Shown: positions 1 through 5,147 of the stretch, in pieces
Position numbering within the stretch: the first letter of the stretch is position 1
Layout: every line of letters begins with the position of its first letter
Source: Deltaproteobacteria bacterium
Lineage (GTDB): Bacteria > Myxococcota_A > Polyangia > Haliangiales > Haliangiaceae
Length of the DNA stretch: 5,147 nucleotides
Assembly: GCA_013696695.1 (NCBI GenBank)
Contig: JACCYD010000859.1
Span: 1-5,147 of the forward strand
Reading direction: 5' to 3'
The notes under the pieces: generated by a model
Databases searched by the model: none
What the model was told of the DNA's origin: nothing
Seen by the model: only the letters and a program-made list of their open reading frames with translations
Program-made: the position numbers and the translations under genes

Positions 1-2023
1 GCACGGTGGCATACAGCACGTCCGGCACCGGTAGCTCGTGGGCGACCAACCAGCGGATCAGTGGCGCATTCGCGTCGAACGACTCCTCGAGGCTCGATTC
101 GGCGGACGCGATCGCGTCACCGAGCACGGCCGAGAGCACGCGCTCGCGGCTGCCGGGGAGCAGCGCCGACAGCGAGAGCTCTGTTCCCGGGAAGTGGCGG
201 TCGATCGCGCGCTGCGCCGCGAACACGTCCGCGGTCTGGAACGCTGCCGAGAGCTCGTCGACGATCGTCGCCCACTCGGGTGGAGACGGTGGCGGCCGGA
301 CGCCTCCAGTGATGTGCTGCTCGCCGAGGTGCAGACCGGCAAAGCAGAGCTGGGTGACCGCCTCGGTCAGTCGCGAACGCACACACACGGTACCGGCGAC
401 GATCCGCGAACGACCGCTGCGCCGCTCCATGCGATCGATGAAATCGACGACGTAGCCGTACTCGCGGAATGGCTTGGTGGCCTCGTCCTCGACGAGGGTC
501 AACACCGCGACGTGGGCGCCGACCTTGGCGGGATCGACGCGCGCCGGACGCACGCGCTGCGCCCACACCCGGCGACCATCGCCCTCCTCCGCCATGTTGG
601 ATTGCGCCGCCGACATGCGATCGATCAAGGCGGCCTCGACCTCGTGGCCACCGACGTCCTCGAGGAGCTCGGCCGCGCGCAGTGCGTACTGCATGCACTG
701 CACGGTCTCGATGCCCGACAGCTCGTCGAAGAACCAGCCGCAGCTCGTGTACATCAGCATCGCGTGACGAGCCATCTCCATCAGCGACAGCGCCCGCACG
801 CGTTCGTTCGCATCGAGCTGATGCGACGCGTGGGTGGCGAGAAAGCGATCGCGAGCCGCCACACTGCGCTCGAGCAACACGTCGACGTACGCATCGCGCG
901 CCACCCACGGATCGTGGAACAACACGCGACCGACGCCCTCGAGCGCGCCGCTGCATTGCTCGCGCAACCAATCGAACGCGTCGCGCAGCGGCCGGCGCCA
1001 GCGCTGATTCCAGCCCGGTTTGCCACCGCTGTTGCAGCCGCAGTCCTCGCGCCAGCGCTCGATGCCGTGCACGCAGCTCCACGAGCTGTCCTCGACGAGC
1101 TGCACCTCCCAGGTCGCCGGAATGCGCGCGCGGAACTCGGCGTAGTTGGTGAGGCGCGTGCCGTGCCAGCCATCCTCGACCTGCGCGAGTGCCCAGGCGA
1201 GCGCCATGTCGCCGTAGCGATGATGGTGCCCGTAGGTCTCGCCGTCGGTCGCGATGTGACACAGCGTCGGCTCGCCACCCTCGGCGGGATTCCGACCGAT
1301 CATCCGCGAGATGATCTGGTGACCGTCGGACAGCAGCCGCTCGAATGCGACGGCCTGCGAGACACCTCCGTCGTAGAAGAACAGATCGATGGTCCTGCCC
1401 GACGGCAAGTAACACTTGTACGCGCGGCCCGGATCGACCGACGTGTTGCGCCACTGTCCGTTCGGAGGCCGCCACGCCTTGGCCTGACGCGGGGCGAGCA
1501 CGGTGAACGAGATGCCCTCGGCGGCGAGGGCCTCGAGCGAGGCGGTGTTCGCCGCGCACTCCGGCAGCCACATCCCCTCGGGCTTGCGGCCATAGCGCGC
1601 CGTGAAGTCCGCGATGCCCCAGCGCACCTGGGTCTGGCGATCGCGCGGTGACGCGAGCGGCATGATCATGTGGTTGTAGGCCTGCGCCATCGCCGAGCCG
1701 TGGCCGCCGAACCGCTCGATGCTCTGGCGATCGGCCTCGATCAGCGCGGCGTGGACATCCGGTGCGTGGTCTTCCATCCACGACATCAACGTCGGGCCGA
1801 CGTTGAAGCTCATGCGCTGGTAGTTGTCGACGATCTTGATGATGTGGTTCGAGTTGTCGACCACGCGCGCTGCGGCGTTCGGTCGATAACACTCGGCCGT
1901 GATGCGCTCGTTCCAGTCGCGATACGGGTGCGCGCTAGGTTGTGGCTCGATCGCTTCGAGCCACGGGTTTTCGCGGGGCGGCTGGTAGAAGTGCCCGTGG
2001 ATGCAGACCCACTTGTCGTTCAC
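1..2023 (-). CDS. GH57-family glycoside hydrolase with DUF3536 region (3' end cut by window edge)
   Basis: This is a putative alpha-glucan-active enzyme, probably cytoplasmic because no signal peptide is visible. The frame stays open for 674 codons from the GTG at 2023 to the left edge, so the C-terminus is missing. Near the N-terminus is HGHFYQPPREN (H9, H11, Q14, P15), the GH57 first conserved region. GMWLPEC places the candidate nucleophile at E155. ATDGETYGHHH places the candidate acid Asp at D260. These catalytic assignments are by family analogy. A cysteine cluster follows (SSWSC317VHG, then C328-G-C330), and LHLGEQHITGGVR lies at about residues 564-576; I recall both as typical of the DUF3536 region. 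The GTG start is chosen because its GTGA overlaps the glgB stop and the first conserved motif begins eight residues later. No clear Shine-Dalgarno is present, which fits translational coupling. The substrate and reaction (hydrolase, transferase or branching) cannot be told from the sequence. Family assignment is strong; function is inferred. Confidence 0.9.
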   Translation of the reverse strand, partial: MNDKWVCIHGHFYQPPRENPWLEAIEPQPSAHPYRDWNERITAECYRPNAAARVVDNSNHIIKIVDNYQRMSFNVGPTLMSWMEDHAPDVHAALIEADRQSIERFGGHGSAMAQAYNHMIMPLASPRDRQTQVRWGIADFTARYGRKPEGMWLPECAANTASLEALAAEGISFTVLAPRQAKAWRPPNGQWRNTSVDPGRAYKCYLPSGRTIDLFFYDGGVSQAVAFERLLSDGHQIISRMIGRNPAEGGEPTLCHIATDGETYGHHHRYGDMALAWALAQVEDGWHGTRLTNYAEFRARIPATWEVQLVEDSSWSCVHGIERWREDCGCNSGGKPGWNQRWRRPLRDAFDWLREQCSGALEGVGRVLFHDPWVARDAYVDVLLERSVAARDRFLATHASHQLDANERVRALSLMEMARHAMLMYTSCGWFFDELSGIETVQCMQYALRAAELLEDVGGHEVEAALIDRMSAAQSNMAEEGDGRRVWAQRVRPARVDPAKVGAHVAVLTLVEDEATKPFREYGYVVDFIDRMERRSGRSRIVAGTVCVRSRLTEAVTQLCFAGLHLGEQHITGGVRPPPSPPEWATIVDELSAAFQTADVFAAQRAIDRHFPGTELSLSALLPGSRERVLSAVLGDAIASAESSLEESFDANAPLIRWLVAHELPVPDVLYATV
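2020..2023 (-). other. GTGA stop/start overlap between glgB and the GH57 gene
   Basis: On the minus strand GTGA holds the GTG start of the GH57 gene (2023-2021) and the TGA stop of glgB (2022-2020). Such four-base overlaps usually mark genes on one transcript whose translation is coupled by ribosome re-initiation. No good ribosome binding site precedes the GTG inside the glgB end, which supports dependence on upstream translation. Confidence 0.85.
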
Positions 2024-3906
2024 TCTGCAGCAAATACTACGACGCCCAGAGGCGGCGCGGTGATGACGAGCGAGTGCTCGTGACCTCGACAAGCATGATT
2101 CTCCGCGTGCATTCCGCCGCGATTTCCGATCCCGCCACCCCCATAGATTTCGGAGTCGGAGTTCAGGATCTCTTTCCAGTACCCGCCACCGGGCACACCG
2201 ACGCGATAGCCGTCGCGGGGCACCGGGGTGAAGTTAGCGACCACGACCACCGGCCTGTGATTGCCGCTGACCGAGGCGTCGACGCCCGAGAACCGCGCGT
2301 ACGCCAGCACGTTGGTGTCGCGATCGTCGCCGACCAGCCACTTGAAGCCCCACGGCTCGCAATCACCGCGGTGCAGTGCGGAGTAGCTGCGATAAGCGCC
2401 GTTGAGATCGCCGATCCAGCGCCCGATGCCCGCGTGCGCCGGATGCGCGCCGAGCGCCCAGTCGAGCTGGGTGTCGTGATTCCAGTCGCCCCACACGCCG
2501 AGCTCGTCGCCCATGAACAGCAGCTTCTTGCCGGGCAGGGTCCACTGGTAGCCGTAGAGCAGCCGCAGTGACGCGTACTTCTGCCACGGGTCACCGGGGA
2601 TCTTGTCGATCAACGAGCCTTTGCCGTGGACGACCTCGTCGTGCGACAGCGGCAGCACGTAGTTCTCGGCGTTGACGTAGAGCGACCGGAACGTCAGCTG
2701 ATCGTGATGGTGCTTGCGATGGATCGGATCGCGGGCGAGGACTGCCAGCGTGTCGTGCATCCAGCCGAGGTCCCACTTGAAGCCGAAGCCGAGGCCGCCG
2801 TGCTCGGGCGGACGCGTCACCCCGCCCCACGCCGTCGACTCCTCGGCGATCGTCTGGATGTCGGGGAACGCGCCGTACGCCGCGCGATTGAAATCCTGGA
2901 GGAACGTGATCGCATCGCGATCGTGATTCGAGCCGTCCTCGTTCGGGACCCACTCGCCGGCCTTGCGCGAGTAGTCGCGATACAGCATCGACGCGACGCC
3001 ATCCACGCGCAGGCCGTCGATGTGGTAGCGCTCGAGCCACGAGATCGCCGACGAGATCAGGAACGACTTCACCTCGTGGCGGCCGTAGTTGAAGATGAAG
3101 CTCGTCCAATCGGGGTGGAAACCACGCCGCGGATCGGCGTGCTCGAACAGGGCCGTACCGTCGAACAAGCCGAGGCCGTGCGCATCGGTGGGGAAGTGCG
3201 CCGGTACCCAATCGATGATGACGCCGATGTTGCGGCGGTGCAGACCGTCGATCATCGCCTTGAGATCTTCGGGCGCGCCGTAGCGCGTGGTCGGCGCGAA
3301 GAAGCCGGTGACCTGGTAGCCCCACGATCCGTAGAACGGATGCTCCATCACCGGCATCAGCTCGATGTGCGTGAAGCCGAGGTTCCCGACGTGCTCGCCG
3401 AGCTGCTCGCCGAGGTTGTAATAGCCGAGCACCTGGTTGTGATCGCGCCGCCAGGAACCGAGGTGCGCCTCGTAGATGCTCATCGGTGCGGTGCGCGTCT
3501 GCTTCGCGCCGCGGCCGGTCATCCACTCCTGATCGCCCCACTCGTACTGGTCGTGCCACACGACCGATGCCGTCGCCGGCGGGTGCTCGGCACGCGCCGC
3601 GAATGGATCGGCCTTGTCGCGCTTGACGCCATCGGCGCCGACGATCGCGTACTTGTAGCGGGTGCCGTGGCCGATGCCGCGGATCACGCCTTCCCAGATC
3701 CCCGACGAGTCGCGCGCCGTCAGCGGGCTCTGACCGTCGCGCCAGCCATTCCAATCGCCGATCACGCTGGCCGACTTCGCGTTCGGGGCCCACACCGCGA
3801 AGTACGTTCCGCCATCGACGACGTGCGCACCGAGCTTGTCGTGAAGGCGGTAGTGCGTCCCCTGGTTGAACAGATACAGATCTTCGGCGGTGAGCAAGGA
3901 CGTCAT
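2020..3906 (-). CDS. glgB: 1,4-alpha-glucan branching enzyme GlgB (GH13)
   Basis: GlgB cuts alpha-1,4 glucan chains and rejoins them through alpha-1,6 bonds, making the branches of glycogen in the cytoplasm. The protein has 628 residues. Residues about 20-115 form a CBM48-like beta domain (GGTYFAVWAPNA, DWNGW). The GH13 barrel carries EAHLGSW (146-152), DWVPAHFP (D232), LRVDGVASMLYRDYSR with nucleophile D302, AEES with acid/base E355, and LSHDEVVHGKG with the transition-state Asp D423. The spacings D302-E355 (53) and D302-D423 (121) equal those of E. coli GlgB (D405, E458, D526, from memory). The C-terminal beta domain includes LNSDSEIYGG and ends GVVVFAAE. It lacks the roughly 100-residue N1 domain of the E. 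coli enzyme, as many shorter branching enzymes do. The ATG at 3906 is the only start candidate, since the frame upstream reaches a stop at 3937-3939 with no other start. No strong Shine-Dalgarno is seen. The stop overlaps the GH57 start by GTGA. Confidence 0.98.
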   Translation of the reverse strand: MTSLLTAEDLYLFNQGTHYRLHDKLGAHVVDGGTYFAVWAPNAKSASVIGDWNGWRDGQSPLTARDSSGIWEGVIRGIGHGTRYKYAIVGADGVKRDKADPFAARAEHPPATASVVWHDQYEWGDQEWMTGRGAKQTRTAPMSIYEAHLGSWRRDHNQVLGYYNLGEQLGEHVGNLGFTHIELMPVMEHPFYGSWGYQVTGFFAPTTRYGAPEDLKAMIDGLHRRNIGVIIDWVPAHFPTDAHGLGLFDGTALFEHADPRRGFHPDWTSFIFNYGRHEVKSFLISSAISWLERYHIDGLRVDGVASMLYRDYSRKAGEWVPNEDGSNHDRDAITFLQDFNRAAYGAFPDIQTIAEESTAWGGVTRPPEHGGLGFGFKWDLGWMHDTLAVLARDPIHRKHHHDQLTFRSLYVNAENYVLPLSHDEVVHGKGSLIDKIPGDPWQKYASLRLLYGYQWTLPGKKLLFMGDELGVWGDWNHDTQLDWALGAHPAHAGIGRWIGDLNGAYRSYSALHRGDCEPWGFKWLVGDDRDTNVLAYARFSGVDASVSGNHRPVVVVANFTPVPRDGYRVGVPGGGYWKEILNSDSEIYGGGGIGNRGGMHAENHACRGHEHSLVITAPPLGVVVFAAE

Positions 3907-3971
3907 CGAGGGCGCGCAGCATACTCGCCCGAGACGTCAAGTTCACGCCTCCCAACGCCTTCAGCGCGCGG
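3907..3971 (-). other. Short spacer between the secreted-protein gene and glgB
   Basis: This 65-base spacer separates two genes on the same strand. I see no hairpin followed by a T-run, so no intrinsic terminator. On the minus strand it holds TTGACG (3940-3935) and TATGCT (3923-3918), which resemble -35 and -10 boxes but lie only 11 bases apart, too close for a standard sigma-70 promoter. Read-through from the upstream gene into glgB is plausible; a separate glgB promoter cannot be excluded. Confidence 0.4.
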
Positions 3972-4529
3972 TCAGCGAGGCGCCCAGCCGAGATAAAACC
4001 CCACCATCATTCCCGTCGGGTCGAGGTCCATCTGATCGACGTGGCGCTTGGTGACACCGACCTCGAAGCCCAGGCGCAGCGGGCTGCCGAGGTAGATGTA
4101 GTCGCCGAATACCACCTCGGTGAGGACGTCGCGGTTCTCGCCGATCACCATGCCGCGTGCGGCCACATAGATCGCGCTCTTACAGTTGATCCGCAGCAGC
4201 CCACCTTCGCGTTGCGAGATGCGGAGCTCGGCGCGAAGCCCGGCACCGATCAGCGCTTCCGCGCGATCGTCGTGGATCAACCCGCCCGCGATCAGCTCGG
4301 GCACCAGGGCGACGCCGACGTTGTAGCCGCGGCGATCGGGGTATGGCAGCGGTGCGTCTTCCCACGCGAGGGTGACGCGCATCCCCGAGGCGGTGTCGAT
4401 GATGCTCTCCGAGTCGGGACCTTCCTGCATGACGCCGAGCCCGCCCACGGTGATGGTGGTCGCTCGCTCCTCGGCACGCGCTTCGGAGCCCAGCACGGCA
4501 ACGACCCCGAGTACCCAACCAGCTCTCAT
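3972..4529 (-). CDS. Secreted protein of unknown function, possible outer-membrane beta-strand protein
   Basis: I do not recognise the family. The 185-residue product starts with a plausible Sec signal peptide: positively charged MRAGW, a short hydrophobic stretch VLGVVAVLG, then A17-R18-A19 followed by E20, a good signal peptidase I site. The mature part of about 166 residues is rich in Gly and in short stretches of alternating hydrophobic and polar residues, such as LRINCKSAIYVAARG, LRLGFEVGVTK and the C-terminal GMMVGFYLGWAPR, which suggests beta-strands of a small outer-membrane or periplasmic barrel. This is a pattern judgement, not a domain match. It has one cysteine and no lipobox. Codon use matches its neighbours (strong G/C in third positions), supporting a real gene. 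The ATG at 4529 is the start that gives the signal peptide; no clear Shine-Dalgarno precedes it. It lies upstream of glgB on the same strand and may share its transcript. Confidence 0.82.
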   Translation of the reverse strand: MRAGWVLGVVAVLGSEARAEERATTITVGGLGVMQEGPDSESIIDTASGMRVTLAWEDAPLPYPDRRGYNVGVALVPELIAGGLIHDDRAEALIGAGLRAELRISQREGGLLRINCKSAIYVAARGMVIGENRDVLTEVVFGDYIYLGSPLRLGFEVGVTKRHVDQMDLDPTGMMVGFYLGWAPR

Positions 4530-4573
4530 GCGCGGACTCTACACCCGGCCTCCAACTCCTCTACGATAGATCC
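4530..4573. promoter_or_regulatory. Candidate divergent promoter region
   Basis: This 44-base gap lies between the minus-strand secreted-protein gene and the plus-strand lipoprotein/transporter frames, so promoters for both directions should lie in or near it. The least GC-rich patch is CTACGATAG (4561-4569). Read on the plus strand it gives TACGAT (4563-4568), and on the minus strand TATCGT (4569-4564); each matches four of six bases of a -10 box. I see no convincing -35 box for either. The plus-strand box ends only five bases before the GTG at 4574, so a transcript from it would be nearly leaderless. The assignment rests mainly on position. Confidence 0.25.
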
Positions 4574-4642
4574 GTGCGCTGGCGTGTCCTCGCTGTGATG
4601 CTGGTCGCAGCGTGCGGCAGGATCGGACTCGAGTCGCCGTGA
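4574..4642 (+). CDS. Possible tiny lipoprotein (22 residues)
   Basis: A GTG-started frame of 22 codons plus TGA encodes a product that looks like a bare lipoprotein signal: charged start with R2 and R4, hydrophobic core VLAVMLVAA, and a lipobox V11-A12-A13-C14. After lipidation at C14 the mature peptide would be only CGRIGLESP, nine residues. Its last bases form GTGA with the GTG start of the transporter frame, the same overlap style as glgB and the GH57 gene. The CG-x-x-G opening loosely recalls the short LptM/LPAM-type lipoproteins (CGLKGPL in E. coli), but this is too little sequence for a family call. Against it: the 13-residue signal is short, no Shine-Dalgarno is visible, and a frame this short can arise by chance. 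It could instead be a leader peptide that only sets transporter translation. Confidence 0.42.
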   Translation: MRWRVLAVMLVAACGRIGLESP

Positions 4643-5147
4643 GCACCGAGCAAGAGCATCGCCGCGCGCTGTTCCTGCTCGGCTTGTGCGGCCTGTTCTG
4701 GAGCACGGCCGGCGTGCTGATCAAGCTCGTCGACTGGCACCCCGGCGCGATCTGGTCCGCGCGCTGCGCGATCGCCGCGGTGTTGCTCTACGCGATCAAG
4801 CGCCCGAGCTTCACGGCGATCACGCGCGCCGAATGGGGCGCCGCCGTCGCGCTCGCGGCGACCACCGGCCTGTTCATCCTCGCGAACAAGCTGACGAGCG
4901 CAGCCAACGCGATCCTGATCCAGTACTCCGCGCCGGTCTGGGTCGCGCTGCTCGGCCGCTGGTTTCTCGGCGAGCGGGCAAGCCGCCTCGACTGGCTCGC
5001 GATCGGCCTCGTGCTCGGCGGCATCACGCTGTTCTTCTTCGATCAGCTGTCGTTCGACCACACGGCCGGCAACATCGTCGCACTCGCCGCCGGCGTCTCG
5101 TTCGCGTTCGGCGCGATGACGATGCGGATGGTCGGGCGCACGCCGGG
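4639..5147 (+). CDS. DMT-superfamily EamA transporter (3' end cut by window edge)
   Basis: This is an inner-membrane permease of the drug/metabolite transporter superfamily, whose members move small metabolites, often out of the cell. The 169 visible codons give about six hydrophobic helices: roughly residues 10-30, 36-53, 67-85, 88-109, 118-135 and 145-164. Family hallmarks are FWSTAGVLIK in helix 1 and the stretch at 88-113 running from AANAILIQYSAPVWVALLG to FLGER, the typical end of the first EamA repeat. The last visible helix begins the second repeat (GNIVALAAGVSFAFGAMTMR). Full-length members have about 300 residues and ten helices, so somewhat under half is missing. The GTG at 4639 is chosen because it gives a short charged N-terminus before helix 1 and overlaps the preceding small frame by GTGA; I found no alternative start close upstream. 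The substrate cannot be inferred. Confidence 0.92.
   Translation, partial: MSTEQEHRRALFLLGLCGLFWSTAGVLIKLVDWHPGAIWSARCAIAAVLLYAIKRPSFTAITRAEWGAAVALAATTGLFILANKLTSAANAILIQYSAPVWVALLGRWFLGERASRLDWLAIGLVLGGITLFFFDQLSFDHTAGNIVALAAGVSFAFGAMTMRMVGRTP

Noticed and set aside
38..1651. A 537-codon open frame on the plus strand, antisense to the GH57 gene
   Set aside because: It is Arg/Leu/Val/His-rich with no recognisable motif, while the opposite strand encodes clear GH57 motifs throughout. Long antisense frames are expected in high-GC genes.
117..1892. A 591-codon minus-strand frame inside the GH57 gene
   Set aside because: It is in a different frame from the one carrying the GH57 motifs and is an Arg-rich composition typical of an out-of-frame reading.
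3899..3939. Two copies of GACGTCA (3899-3905 and 3933-3939) around the glgB start as a possible operator
   Set aside because: Seven bases built on a palindromic core, one copy inside the coding sequence, and too short to separate from chance in GC-rich DNA.
3918..3940. TTGACG and TATGCT as a glgB promoter on the minus strand
   Set aside because: The boxes are only 11 bases apart; at a 17-base spacing the -10 position reads GCGCGC. Not a credible sigma-70 promoter as it stands.
2591..3955. A 454-codon minus-strand frame overlapping glgB in another frame, starting upstream of it
   Set aside because: Its product is an Arg-rich frame-shifted reading of glgB with no family resemblance.
2626..3996. 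A 456-codon open frame on the plus strand, antisense to glgB
   Set aside because: glgB is certain from its catalytic residues and spacings. The antisense product is rich in Arg, Val and Asp repeats with no domain and runs past the glgB start without any sign of its own regulation.
4561..5061. A 166-codon minus-strand frame antisense to the transporter
   Set aside because: It is rich in Glu, Arg, Ala and Gln, the usual antisense image of a hydrophobic membrane protein. The plus strand shows clear EamA helices.
1..5147. CRISPR array, insertion sequence, attachment site, tRNA or riboswitch
   Set aside because: No regularly spaced repeats, terminal inverted repeats, transposase motifs or tRNA-like folds were seen, and there is almost no non-coding space to hold them.

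Overview
The window is GC-rich (about two thirds by eye) and densely coding, with strongly G/C-ending codons, GTG starts, 4-base gene overlaps and almost no spacer DNA. This, together with the gene types, suggests a high-GC Gram-negative bacterium, most likely Myxococcota or another former deltaproteobacterial lineage. That placement is inference; no rRNA or marker gene is present.

Layout. Three genes lie on the minus strand and are read from about 4529 down to 1. The first is a secreted 185-residue protein of unknown function, probably an envelope or outer-membrane protein (3972-4529). After a 65-base gap comes glgB, the 1,4-alpha-glucan branching enzyme (2020-3906). Its stop codon overlaps the GTG start of a large glycoside hydrolase family 57 protein with a DUF3536-type C-terminal region (1-2023), which runs off the left edge of the window. 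Two reading frames lie on the plus strand, divergent from this set: a possible 22-residue lipoprotein (4574-4642) and a DMT/EamA-family membrane transporter (4639-5147), cut by the right edge. These two also overlap by GTGA.

How the genes work together. GlgB makes alpha-1,6 branches in glycogen-type alpha-glucan. The GH57 protein carries candidate catalytic residues of an alpha-glucan-active family and is joined to glgB by a translation-coupling overlap, so a shared role in storage-glucan metabolism is the simplest reading. Its exact reaction is not known to me. The secreted protein may be co-transcribed but has no evident link to glycogen. The transporter appears unrelated.

No mobile element, CRISPR array, tRNA, rRNA or phage gene was seen. 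The points most worth a second look are the glgB/GH57-DUF3536 coupled pair and the tiny lipoprotein frame that overlaps the transporter start. Long open frames antisense to the real genes are by-products of high GC and were left out.
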